A stretch of DNA of 35,077 bases from CAZVYN01 sp964631125 (GTDB lineage Bacteria > Eisenbacteria > RBG-16-71-46 > CAIMUX01), in the NCBI GenBank assembly GCA_964631125.1, contig CAZVYN010000041.1, forward strand, positions 1 through 35,077, in the 5' to 3' direction. Shown one piece after another: positions 1-8,333 of the stretch; position 1 is the stretch's first letter, and every line of letters starts with the position of its first letter. A model generated the notes under the pieces. That model did not search any database. It saw only the letters and a program-made list of their open reading frames with translations, and was not told where the DNA came from. The position numbers and the translations under genes were made by a program.

Positions 1-515
1 AGCTCGCCGTCGACGAAGCCGCGGGAGATCACATCTCGACCGTCGGCCGTCAACGAGGCGAGTCCGCAACCTCCCCCGCCGCTCGCCCAGACCGTCGTGG
101 CCGACGGCTCGGTCGTGTCGGCCTGCGACGAGAGCCAGCGCCCGCGCGGATCGAGAATCTCGAGTCGGTAGACATACGCGATCTCGTTGATCAGCGGTGC
201 GTCTCGGAATTCTCCTACTCGATCGGTCGGTAACACGAGCACGCTGTCGCTGTCGCTGCCGCTGCTGCCGCCGACGCCGCCGTCCCGCGCGACGCGCACC
301 GCACGCACGGCGCGCAGGTCGCGGATCGGTCCGACATCCCAGAACAACGTGGCGCTGCGGTCGCCGCCCAACACCCGCAGGACCGACGGTGTGCCCAATG
401 TTCCGGGGTTCTCGGGATCGAACAGATTGGTGTGATCGCGATCGGAACATCCGTAGTGCGCCCCCGAGGCGATCGTCGCGGCGAGGATCGTCGCCGCCCA
501 GGCCGCGCGGGTCAC
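1..515 (-). CDS. probable FN3-type envelope lipoprotein, N-terminal part (cut by window edge)
   Basis: I translated this frame by hand: it opens at a GTG (515-513) and stays open to the left edge, about 171 codons. The GTG overlaps the stop of the upstream PEGA-protein gene as GTGA. The first 22 residues look like a signal peptide ending in HYGC, an imperfect lipobox with Cys23 as the possible lipidated residue. A CSDRDHTNLFDPENPGT stretch follows; similar Cys-then-DPxNP openings are common in secreted FN3 lipoproteins. The next region (LFWDVGPIRDLRAVRAVRVAR, in shorter pieces) reads like one fibronectin type III-like beta domain with a Gly/Ser/Asp repeat in a loop (GGSSGSDSDS). The C-terminal part is outside the window. 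Existence of the gene is fairly sure because of frame, coupling and signal peptide; the FN3 and lipoprotein labels are inference. Confidence 0.7.
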   Translation of the reverse strand, partial: MTRAAWAATILAATIASGAHYGCSDRDHTNLFDPENPGTLGTPSVLRVLGGDRSATLFWDVGPIRDLRAVRAVRVARDGGVGGSSGSDSDSVLVLPTDRVGEFRDAPLINEIAYVYRLEILDPRGRWLSSQADTTEPSATTVWASGGGGCGLASLTADGRDVISRGFVDGE

Positions 516-1327
516 GGCGAACCCCCGCCGTCGTCGCGCAGCCAGAGCCAGGCGGAGGCGGCCACCAGCACTTCGGCGGTGATCCAGCAACCGCTGGCCG
601 CGCGGTCGAATCGACGCGCGCGGTCGAATCGACTTCGCATCAGGCCCCGGTCCGAGGTGGCCTCGTAGTCTTCGAAGGCACGGTTTCCAGCGCGATTCGC
701 GAGGATCCCGGCCGTTCCCGCCGCGAGCGCCGCGAGCGGCGCCGCGACCCGCCAGCGCGAGGGCGCGTTCGAGAGCCGCGCGCGCGATTCCGTGGAGGTG
801 CTCGGAAGCGCGACCGAGAGCGACACCTCCAGCCGGCCGTCCACGAGCCGCTGCGGCTCCACCAGAACGCGCTCGCTCGCCCCGTCCGGTGTGAGGAACT
901 CCAAGAGAGTCTGACCGACTCGGGGCAAGAGCAACGCGGTCGGCGTCGAACCGAGATCGAGCCCGTCGATCCGGATGCGCGCCGCCACCGGCGTTGTCAC
1001 GATCGAGATCGGCGTCAGGGAGGGGATCGTCAGCGTGTCGATCGCCCCCCCGCGCACGGTCACCGCCACGCGATACGGCTGGAGCCAGAGGCTCTCCCCC
1101 GCGCTCGCCCCCAGTTCGAGGATGTGGGGTCCGACCGTGACCGAATCGACAGTCGCCGGGAGCAGACCGAGGGAACGGCGGTCGAGCCAGACGGGACGCG
1201 AGGGGGACGACGGCTCCGCCGAATGAACAACGAGCGCGCCGGTGGATTCACTCTTTGCGTCGGTCGCGAGGCAGAGGAACCCCAGGGTCCAGACGAGCCA
1301 CGGGCGCTGCTCACGGGACGGGCGCAT
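512..1327 (-). CDS. PEGA-domain membrane protein
   Basis: A 271-residue protein with an N-terminal signal or anchor segment (about residues 9-23). Two PEGA-like beta repeats follow: about residues 31-71 (GALVVHSAEP ... TVGPHILELG) and about 105-155 (VTTPVAARIRIDGLDLG ... STPTALLLPRVG). PEGA domains are roughly 70-residue surface beta domains named after a Pro-Glu-Gly-Ala motif and usually found in envelope proteins. Near the C-terminus are two hydrophobic stretches (about 192-212 and 243-260) that look like membrane helices, with a short Arg/Asp-rich segment between. The ATG start lies 17 bp inside the end of the upstream PQQ-propeller gene, and the TGA overlaps the GTG of the next gene, so translation is probably coupled. 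The function is unknown; an anchoring or scaffold role in the cell envelope is a guess. Confidence 0.75.
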   Translation of the reverse strand: MRPSREQRPWLVWTLGFLCLATDAKSESTGALVVHSAEPSSPSRPVWLDRRSLGLLPATVDSVTVGPHILELGASAGESLWLQPYRVAVTVRGGAIDTLTIPSLTPISIVTTPVAARIRIDGLDLGSTPTALLLPRVGQTLLEFLTPDGASERVLVEPQRLVDGRLEVSLSVALPSTSTESRARLSNAPSRWRVAAPLAALAAGTAGILANRAGNRAFEDYEATSDRGLMRSRFDRARRFDRAASGCWITAEVLVAASAWLWLRDDGGGSP

Positions 1328-2405
1328 ACGCGTAAACCTCCCCTCGCTCCGTTGCGACCACGATCTCTTCGTCGCCGATCAGTGGAACGACGCTGACCCG
1401 TCCCGGCAGATCGAGACTCCACGCGGTCTCGCCGCCGCCGCCGCGGAGCGCGACAAGTTTTCCGTGACCGGTCGCGGCCAAGACGAACGGGCCGACCGCC
1501 GCGAGCGGATGCGGCGTGATATCCCCCAGCTCGCGGCGCCAGTTTAGTGCTCCCCCGTCCCTTGCTCGCGCTTCGACCTGGCCGCCTGGCGTCGCCGAGA
1601 CGAGCGACTCTCCCCACGAGACCGGCGCGGACAGGATCCCCGCCGCGCGGCGCTCGCGACGCAGCGTCCGGCCGTCCAGGGCGCTGACGAACTCGACGTC
1701 GCCCGCCAGCGAGACAAGAACCAAGTTCCCATCGAGCAGGCTCGGCGGCGCTGCCCTCGGCCCCGCCGCCGAGCTTCGCCAGACGACGCGCCCGTCTCGA
1801 CGATCGAGAGCCCAGAGAGAGTCGTCTCGCGCCGCCACGAAGACACGGTCGCCATCCAGACAGAGGCCCGCGGCGATCGGTCCGGCCGAGCGCCACTCCC
1901 AACTGGGATCGCCGGGGGCCGGGTCGAAGGCGGAGACGCGTCCGTCGGGCGCGATCACGACCGCTCCGAGCGAATCCGCGGCCAACGCGATCGATGGCAG
2001 CGCGAGATCCCGCGCGGCGAGAGCCTTCCCATTGCGCAGGTCGAGGGAGAGAAGCTTCGCGCGCTGCAGCCCCTCGACCACCCAGACCCTCGCCGACGCG
2101 CCGTCGGCCGCGATCGGCAGCGCGATCCCCTTCTTGATGCGACGCGACCAGATCGACTTCCCGCTCATGCGGTCGAGACAGGTGACGCGATGGTCGCTGC
2201 TCGCCACGAGGATGCGTTCGCCCACGCGCACCAACGGAAACTCGACACTGCGTCCGCAGTCGCGATGCCACCGCGCTTCCAGCGCGCCCCCGTCCCAGTC
2301 GGCCAACAGCGAACGCGCCTCGCGCGCGGCCGGCGCCGACGCCCACACTGCCAACGCCGCGCACAGCGCGAACGCTTCGCGGCGCACGAGCCGACCCCGC
2401 GCCAT
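1311..2405 (-). CDS. secreted PQQ-type beta-propeller protein
   Basis: A 364-residue protein starting at the ATG at 2405, which shares one base with the TGA of the upstream gene (TGATG). The frame is open further upstream, but that part lies inside the preceding gene and is not protein-like. The N-terminus (RREAFALCAALAVWA ... APAA) is a signal peptide. The rest is a chain of about seven beta-propeller blades with PQQ/BamB-like patterns such as VTCLDRMSGKSIWSRR, LWALDRRDGRVVWR, FVSALDGRTLRRER and KLVALRGGGGETAWSL. Proteins of this fold are either PQQ-dependent dehydrogenases or non-catalytic scaffolds like BamB. It lacks the longer catalytic blades of alcohol dehydrogenases, so a scaffold is more likely. 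Its place right after a barrel-type outer-membrane protein invites comparison with BamA/BamB, but this is inference only. Confidence 0.8.
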   Translation of the reverse strand: MARGRLVRREAFALCAALAVWASAPAAREARSLLADWDGGALEARWHRDCGRSVEFPLVRVGERILVASSDHRVTCLDRMSGKSIWSRRIKKGIALPIAADGASARVWVVEGLQRAKLLSLDLRNGKALAARDLALPSIALAADSLGAVVIAPDGRVSAFDPAPGDPSWEWRSAGPIAAGLCLDGDRVFVAARDDSLWALDRRDGRVVWRSSAAGPRAAPPSLLDGNLVLVSLAGDVEFVSALDGRTLRRERRAAGILSAPVSWGESLVSATPGGQVEARARDGGALNWRRELGDITPHPLAAVGPFVLAATGHGKLVALRGGGGETAWSLDLPGRVSVVPLIGDEEIVVATERGEVYAYAPVP

Positions 2406-5209
2406 CAGTAGTTCCATCCGACGAAGAAGTCGGAGTGCGTCCGCCGTCCCCAGTGCGTGAAGTCGGTGCGGCGGCCGAAGTCCATCCGCAGGACGAGCAC
2501 CCCACCGAATCCCATGCGCAGCCCGACGCCGTACGCGCCCAACCAATCGTCCGCCGGGCCGCGGCTCCAGGCGGTGGCGGCGTCGGCGAAGACCGCCCCC
2601 TCGATGCCCGGCAACTCGATCGAGCCCATCGGCAGGCCCAGGAGGAAACCGCGCACCAGAGGGAAACGGACCTCGTGGTTGACCAACAGCGTCCGATTGC
2701 CGAGCAACGTCCGCAACGGATGAACGCGAAGTGAGTGCGAACCACCCAGCGTGTAGATCTCGGGATTGTCTCCGTCGCTCCAACGCCCCTGGACCCGGAG
2801 GGCGTAGGCGGAGCGCAGCCCGAGACGGAAGTATCGGCGGTAGTCTCCCAGCAGCAGCGTCGCCTCCGGCGCGCCTTCCTCCACGTTCACCTCCAGTCCG
2901 GCCGTGAGATGGAGCCTCTGTCCGTCGATCGGGCCGGTGCTCAGCCAGAGGGAGGTGTCGCGCACGAACGAGAGCGTGTGCGTCCCGACCACCCCGCGCC
3001 GACGGAACGAATTCGACGGACGATCGGTGTCGGTGTGAGCGACCGAGACATTGGTCTCGACCCGTTCGAAGCGATTGAGCGGATAACTGAGGAAGACCCC
3101 CGCTCCGACCGTCCGCTCGAAATACGGTAGGCGGGTCGCGTCGTAGCGATCGCCGCTGAAGTGGAAGGCCGAGACGCCGTAGTTCAGTCGACGCGACAGA
3201 TTGACGTAGTTCACGCCGAACGAGAGATGATCGAGGAAGTCCGAATCGACCACGGTGGAGTTGGCGAGGTGCAGGTAGACGAGATGATCCCCCATCACGT
3301 CGGAGATCACCGCCTGCACTCCTTCGCCGGTGCGAAACGCCGGGTCGACCACCACGCCGCCTTGTGCAATGTCGAGCGCGAAGCGGGATCGGAACTTCGT
3401 CTCGTGCGCCGCGATCTCGCCCTCCTCCGATCGACTCGATCGCCAGCCCGGCGTGCTGTCGGGCGGGGCAAGTGCGATCGCTCCCAGCGCGCTGTCGGGC
3501 CAGGCGAAGCGACGCACCTGGAACGAACCGCGATGGAAGATCGTCGCGAGGAAGGCCCGCTCGCCGTCGATCGCCCGCGGGTCGAAGATCGCGTCGAGCG
3601 ACCGCGTCAGTCGTTCGCCGTTCCCCCGCTCATCGACCCAATAGACATCGTGGAAGCTGTCGCGATCCGAGACGAAGAGCAGCCCCTGGCGCCGCGTCTC
3701 CCAACTCGGCGCCTGATCGTTCCAGGCGCCGCGCGTCAGATGCCGGATCTCGCCGCTCTCCAGGTCGAGCCGGAAGAGGTTGCGCGCCCCTCGGTCGCCC
3801 CCCGGTGTGCGATCGGAACTCCAGACCACGACGTCGGCCCACGGGCAGTAGGAGGGATCGAGATCCTCGTAGCGATCTTCGGTCAGACGACGCAACGCTC
3901 CCGACGTTCGGTCCAAGAGATAAAGATCCGAAGTCCCGTCGCGCCCCAAGCCGCTGAAGACCACGCGTCGCCCGTCGGCCGAGACCGAGGGGGAACGCAG
4001 GCCGACCAGATCTTCGAAACGGTACCGCTCGGTCACCTCCCGCTCCGGCAACGAGAAGACGACGATCTCGTCTTGATCGCGATGCTGCGCGACCAAGAAC
4101 AGCTCCCCGCCCGGACCGACGTCGAGCCGAGTGCGGAACGCGTGGAACGACTCGAAGCCGCTCTTGCGCTCCCCTGGGAGCAGCACTTCGACCTGGCGCT
4201 CCTCTCCCGTGCGCGAGGCCCGGTAGAGATTGGTGAAGCCGCCTCGATTCGAGAGGAACGCGAAGGCGTCGACCGAACTCGAATCGTCCACTAGCGGGAG
4301 CGGCTTCATGGCGTAGCCGCCGGCTCGCGTCAACGGGGTCGAGGCGAACTCGGCCGGACTCGCCGCGGTCACGCCCGGGAAGTAGCGCTGCTGGAGCGCG
4401 AAGGTCCATTCGGCGGAGAGCTGGTCGGCGGTCACGCCGAGCACGTCCTCGATTCCCTCTTCGAACGTGCGCCATCTCCAGATGCGGTCGTAGAAGAGAC
4501 GGATCCGATCTTCACCGTAGGTCTCGCCGATGTGATCCAGCATCGACTGGCCGAGCTTGTAGAGCGTGAACGTCCCGTCGTAACGCCAGAACTCCGACAA
4601 CTCGGGCAGCGCGCCGCCGACGACCAGGTCGCGCAGGACCATGTCGGCTTCGGGGTCGCGCTCTTCCGACCAGTGCACCGCGAGTCCCTCGGTGAACCAG
4701 AGCGGCAGGTAGATCTGCGTGGCGCGGAAGTGTCGTCGATGGACGTCCTGCGCCAACGACCGTTGGAAGACGTGCACCAGCTCGTGTTGCAGCGTCTCGC
4801 GGAACTCCACGATCGATCCACCGAACGGCATGACGACCCGTCCGCGCGCATGTTCGGTCAGCCCGGCCACGCCCTCCGGCAGGAAGTACGGCGTGACGTT
4901 CGTCTGCTCGAAGTCTTGATGGCTGCTGTAGACGATGAGCGGGATCGGTTCACGCACCTCGTGCACGAACCGGACGCGCAGGATGTCGTAGCTCTCCTCC
5001 GCCCAGACGAGCGCCGACTGCGCGAGTGCTTCCTCGGCGTCGTAGAAGTAGAGATGGAAGTGGGCGCTCTCCAGCACTCGCCACCCGAAGTCGGAGTACT
5101 GGACCTTGTTCTTCCCGAAGTAGATGGCCTGGGCGGAGACGGACGGAGGGAAGAGCGCGCAACAGAGCGCGAGGACCGCCGCGGAGCCGAGGAAAGAGGT
5201 GCGTGGCAT
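2405..5209 (-). CDS. secreted metallopeptidase-MA/TolB-propeller/outer-membrane-barrel fusion protein
   Basis: A 934-residue protein. I chose the ATG at 5209 because it starts a clear signal peptide (SFLGSAAVLALCCALFPPS, cleavage near SVSAQA). Residues about 30-260 form a gluzincin-like peptidase domain: HELVH at 142-146 supplies the two zinc-binding histidines and the catalytic Glu, and the Glu of LWFTEGLAVHW (Glu174) fits as third ligand. From about 280 to 620 come TolB/PD40-type propeller repeats (SPSVSADGRRVVFSG, LYLLDRTSGALRRLTEDRY, DVYWVDERGNGERLT). From about 640 to the end there are alternating beta strands with outer-membrane-barrel character, and the protein ends in Trp-Asn-Tyr, an aromatic C-terminus as in many BAM substrates. 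The barrel most resembles the Omp85/surface-antigen type. It probably acts at the outer membrane with the peptidase and propeller in the periplasm or outside. It begins the overlapping envelope cluster. Confidence 0.85.
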   Translation of the reverse strand: MPRTSFLGSAAVLALCCALFPPSVSAQAIYFGKNKVQYSDFGWRVLESAHFHLYFYDAEEALAQSALVWAEESYDILRVRFVHEVREPIPLIVYSSHQDFEQTNVTPYFLPEGVAGLTEHARGRVVMPFGGSIVEFRETLQHELVHVFQRSLAQDVHRRHFRATQIYLPLWFTEGLAVHWSEERDPEADMVLRDLVVGGALPELSEFWRYDGTFTLYKLGQSMLDHIGETYGEDRIRLFYDRIWRWRTFEEGIEDVLGVTADQLSAEWTFALQQRYFPGVTAASPAEFASTPLTRAGGYAMKPLPLVDDSSSVDAFAFLSNRGGFTNLYRASRTGEERQVEVLLPGERKSGFESFHAFRTRLDVGPGGELFLVAQHRDQDEIVVFSLPEREVTERYRFEDLVGLRSPSVSADGRRVVFSGLGRDGTSDLYLLDRTSGALRRLTEDRYEDLDPSYCPWADVVVWSSDRTPGGDRGARNLFRLDLESGEIRHLTRGAWNDQAPSWETRRQGLLFVSDRDSFHDVYWVDERGNGERLTRSLDAIFDPRAIDGERAFLATIFHRGSFQVRRFAWPDSALGAIALAPPDSTPGWRSSRSEEGEIAAHETKFRSRFALDIAQGGVVVDPAFRTGEGVQAVISDVMGDHLVYLHLANSTVVDSDFLDHLSFGVNYVNLSRRLNYGVSAFHFSGDRYDATRLPYFERTVGAGVFLSYPLNRFERVETNVSVAHTDTDRPSNSFRRRGVVGTHTLSFVRDTSLWLSTGPIDGQRLHLTAGLEVNVEEGAPEATLLLGDYRRYFRLGLRSAYALRVQGRWSDGDNPEIYTLGGSHSLRVHPLRTLLGNRTLLVNHEVRFPLVRGFLLGLPMGSIELPGIEGAVFADAATAWSRGPADDWLGAYGVGLRMGFGGVLVLRMDFGRRTDFTHWGRRTHSDFFVGWNY

Positions 5210-5265
5210 CGATGGGGCGCGCGCCAACCCTGCGCGCGTCGAGAGACTAGCACAGGCCGCGCGGG

Positions 5266-7875
5266 CTAGTAGGTCGACCAACCGTCGGACCAACGATCGC
5301 GATCGACGGCGCGCGAGTGGCGTTGGTTTCCGTCGAGCCAGCGCTCTCCCGGTTCGAGCGCCACGCGCCAGAAGGCGCGAGTGGGATCGTCCGCGCGACA
5401 GGCCCAGTCGCCTCGTCGGTGGAAGCGCAACCGCATCCGCGCCTCTCCGCGCTGCGGGGTCGGACGCGAGTCGCCGGCCCGCTCCCGTCGAGCCGTGACG
5501 ACCGCCGGCCCGAGAGAGACCGGTCGGATGAGGCGCGCGTCGGCCTCGACCCGATCGTGCGCGAAGAACTCGAATCGATAGTTCGAGAGATCGAAAGCAT
5601 TGACGAGGAAGGCCGGCTGATCGATCACGCGGCGACCCGCCTCCAGCCGCGGTTCGGCGTCGCCGAAGAGATCGACCCATCCCCCTCCCGCTTCGACACA
5701 CTCCAACGCCACTTCGATCGGACCATCGAGGCGCAGCCGCTCCAGCGGCGCCGGCGCGTGGTACCACTGCCGGTAATGATCGAAGCCAGCTCGGGGCAGT
5801 CGCGGTCGGACGAAACCCTCGAGATTGCGCTCCGCCGTGCGCAAGATCCGCGCGTAGCGATCTTGCAGGGCGAAGATGCGGCCATCGAGTTCGAACTTCT
5901 CCGGTCCGCTCGGGAGCTGCGGCCCGAAGCGCGCGATCTCTTCGCCGTCGATCGTCAGGCGGAGAACAGACCCCGGGCGCGGGGAAGCGAGCAGATCGAG
6001 CGCCAACTCCGCGCGGTCGGCGTCGGCCAACACCGCGGCGAGATCAGGGATGGAGAAGGTCTGCACCACCCGATCGCCGACCCGATCCAGACGTACGCGC
6101 ACTCGATCGGCGTCCGGATCGCTCCACCTGATCCCGAGGATCCCGAGCGCCACCGGGAGCGCGACGAGCGCGCTCGCCCCCCAAGCGACCTCGCGGCCCA
6201 GCACGCGGCGACCCGATCCTCGGCGCGAGAGGGAACGAGCGACCCATCCCGCGACGGCGAGCACGAAGGCGGCCACGAGGACCGCGTACAGTCTCCCGGC
6301 GAAAGTCGGCGCGAGTCCCGTCCCCGCCGCCAGGCCTTCCCGTCCGAGTGCGAGCAGCGCCATCCCCGCGGCGCACGCGATCAACAAGACGGCGCGCGCG
6401 CGGAGCGAGGCGAGCCAGGCGCTCGGCGACTGCGAACGCCAGCGCCCGATCCGATCCCAGGCGAACGCGCCGATCCAGACGGCCGCCACCGCGGACAACG
6501 GCGACGCCGCGGCGAGCGCGGGAATGTTGTAGCGACTCACGAGATGCGAGAATGCGTGAACGGCCGAGACGTAGGAGACGAGCAGCGCCAGCACGAGCAG
6601 TCCCGAACGACGCACGAGCGCCAACGCCGCCCCGAGCAGCGCCGAGAGCGCGAGCAGCGTGTGGAGATGCACCGGCGGCGGCAGCGAACCGAACCAGAAG
6701 CGCAGGTCGGTCTTGATCGCCGGGATCGTCCAGAACCACGCGAGCTTGGCCAAGACGAGCGCGCCGAATCCGACCGGGTCGTTTTGCACGGTGAGTTCGA
6801 ACGCAGTCTCGTAGAGCGCCTTCTTCTGGTTCTTCGCTCCGCGTGCTCGAACGCTCGCCTCCTCCAATTCAGGCGTCCACGCGTCCCCCGCGCCGAGCGT
6901 CTCGAATCCGCGGTCGGGCACGTAATTGCCGCGATAGATCCAGAGCGCGGCGTCGCCCGAGGTGGTGAGCGGATCGAACGGCAGATGCGCGAGCGCGAGG
7001 AACAACCAGAACGGCGTCAACCCGGCGAGCAACCCGCCCGCGCGCCAACCGAGATGGCGCGTCCAGCCCGCCCTCTCGGTTCGCAGGAGCAGGTCGAGCA
7101 ACAGCACCGGAATCGCCGCATAGCGGAACGTAGTCTTGACCAAGAGGAGCGAGGCCAGCGCGAGCCCGCCCAGGAAGAGCGAGCGGCGATCGGAGCGGTT
7201 GCGCGTTCGCTCCAGTCCCCACGCGGCCAACAGCAGGAAGAACGCCATCGGGATCTCGGTCATGATCGCGGTCGCGTAGTAGAGATTCGGCGGGAAGAGG
7301 ACGAAGGCCAGTCCTGCGAGGAGCGCGGCGATTCGTCGCCGCGTGAGACCGAGCCGAAGGGATCCGGCCAGAGAAGAGGCGAGAGCGGTGGCGAGTGCGG
7401 CCGCGCCCGCGAAGAAGAGCGCAGAGACGACACGGCCGGCCGTCTCGGCGGAGCCGGACGGCGCGTAGGCCGCCGCTAGACTCCAGCCGTAGATCGGAGC
7501 GTGCTGGAAGATCCAATCATCGAGGCCGTAGCGTGCGCGCGACTCCGCGTCGAAGCCGGCGCCGCCGAACAGTTGCGCGAGCGCCCGCGGAGCCTCGGTC
7601 GACATCCGGGCGAGCCCCTGACCCAGATGGTGGTACTTCGCGCTGTCACCCTGCACCGGGTAGAGCCGCTTCGGGTCGGCGCCCAGATTCGGAAGCGTCA
7701 AGAACAGTGCGAGGAGCGCGATCGCCAGCGGCAGCCACCGCGCCGCGCGATCCGCCGCCAACGTGGCCGGCGGCGCGGCCGGCAGTGCGGCTGTCTGCGC
7801 GGCCGACGGCCCGGCCGACGGCGCGGCCGCACGTGCGGTTGGCCGAGTGCGAGCAGAGGGGGAAGGAAATTTCAA
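5266..7875 (-). CDS. GT-C type polytopic membrane glycosyltransferase (PMT/ArnT-like) with C-terminal soluble domain
   Basis: An 869-residue protein. After an Ala/Pro-rich N-terminus (to about residue 47) there are roughly 12 hydrophobic segments up to about residue 570 (first WLPLAIALLALFLTLPNLG). A loop with YPVQGDSAKYHHLG follows the first helix, where GT-C enzymes carry their acidic catalytic residue, and MTEIPMAF fits the conserved Glu region seen in polyprenyl-phosphate-sugar transferases of the PMT/ArnT type. Residues about 590-869 are soluble, presumably outside the membrane (SDPDADRVRVRLDRVG ... ), of no family I recognise. Sugar donor and acceptor cannot be read from sequence. The only start upstream of the first helix, apart from a TTG at codon 40, is the TTG at 7875. 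It sits directly at the 3' end of the RNase P RNA with no Shine-Dalgarno sequence, so the start is uncertain. Confidence 0.75.
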   Translation of the reverse strand: MKFPSPSARTRPTARAAAPSAGPSAAQTAALPAAPPATLAADRAARWLPLAIALLALFLTLPNLGADPKRLYPVQGDSAKYHHLGQGLARMSTEAPRALAQLFGGAGFDAESRARYGLDDWIFQHAPIYGWSLAAAYAPSGSAETAGRVVSALFFAGAAALATALASSLAGSLRLGLTRRRIAALLAGLAFVLFPPNLYYATAIMTEIPMAFFLLLAAWGLERTRNRSDRRSLFLGGLALASLLLVKTTFRYAAIPVLLLDLLLRTERAGWTRHLGWRAGGLLAGLTPFWLFLALAHLPFDPLTTSGDAALWIYRGNYVPDRGFETLGAGDAWTPELEEASVRARGAKNQKKALYETAFELTVQNDPVGFGALVLAKLAWFWTIPAIKTDLRFWFGSLPPPVHLHTLLALSALLGAALALVRRSGLLVLALLVSYVSAVHAFSHLVSRYNIPALAAASPLSAVAAVWIGAFAWDRIGRWRSQSPSAWLASLRARAVLLIACAAGMALLALGREGLAAGTGLAPTFAGRLYAVLVAAFVLAVAGWVARSLSRRGSGRRVLGREVAWGASALVALPVALGILGIRWSDPDADRVRVRLDRVGDRVVQTFSIPDLAAVLADADRAELALDLLASPRPGSVLRLTIDGEEIARFGPQLPSGPEKFELDGRIFALQDRYARILRTAERNLEGFVRPRLPRAGFDHYRQWYHAPAPLERLRLDGPIEVALECVEAGGGWVDLFGDAEPRLEAGRRVIDQPAFLVNAFDLSNYRFEFFAHDRVEADARLIRPVSLGPAVVTARRERAGDSRPTPQRGEARMRLRFHRRGDWACRADDPTRAFWRVALEPGERWLDGNQRHSRAVDRDRWSDGWSTY
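7799..7834. repeat. 12-bp tandem repeat in the N-terminus of the GT-C gene
   Basis: Units GCGGCCGACGGC, CCGGCCGACGGC and a decayed GCGGCCGCACGT lie in register and stay in frame (12 bp is four codons). They encode Ala/Pro/Ser-rich sequence ahead of the first membrane helix. Confidence 0.6.
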
Positions 7876-8293
7876 GGGGAGCAGGCCGTAAGCCGAGTTC
7901 TGTTCCGGATCTCCGCCGCGAGCGACGAAGAGACCGGGATCGTCATTTCTCTACGACACTCGTCACCGAGTGCCTCTAGCAACCAACCCGGGAGTGTTGT
8001 CGAGACGGACCATCTCTCCTCCCCTATTCGGTCTTGCTCCGGGTGGGGCTTGCCGAGCTGCCCTCGTCGCCGAGGGCACTGGTGAGCTCTTACCTCACCG
8101 TTTCACCCTGACCGGACGCTGCCTGTGATCCGAAGACCATGGGCAACAGCCCGGCGGTCTGCTTTCTGTTGCGCTTTCCTTGGGATTGCTCCCACTGGGA
8201 GTTACCCAGCACCCTGTCCTGTGGAGCTCGGACTTTCCTCGAGGACCGACTCCGGAGAGCCGACTCCGCGCGACGATCGCACCTGCTTCCCTT
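7876..8293 (-). ncRNA. rnpB: RNase P RNA, bacterial type A
   Basis: Catalytic RNA of RNase P, which matures tRNA 5' ends. Read on the minus strand, it has the universal 5' core GAGGAAAGTCCGAGCTCC (about 8251-8234) and the 3' core ACAGAACTCGGCTTACGG (about 7905-7888). The CCGAG/CTCGG pair replaces the more usual CCGGG/CCCGG pair, a compensated change that supports a functional RNA. The terminal helix is GGGAAGCAGG (8291-8282) with CCTGCTCCCC (7885-7876), 9 of 10 positions paired, and sets the ends to within a few bases. Other hallmarks are the GGGTGAAACGGTGAGGTAAG segment and the CAGTGCCCTCGGCG segment. At about 418 nt it is in the normal range. It lies 40 nt downstream of the zinc-ribbon gene with no convincing promoter of its own, and directly abuts the next ORF. 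Confidence 0.95.
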
Positions 8294-8333
8294 GACTCAG
8301 TGTCGCATCCGAACGGTCTGTCTTGCGACGGGC

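Noticed and set aside
5317..7479. A 720-codon plus-strand frame opposite the GT-C gene
   Set aside because: Arg/Glu-rich antisense shadow; the minus strand has coherent membrane helices instead.
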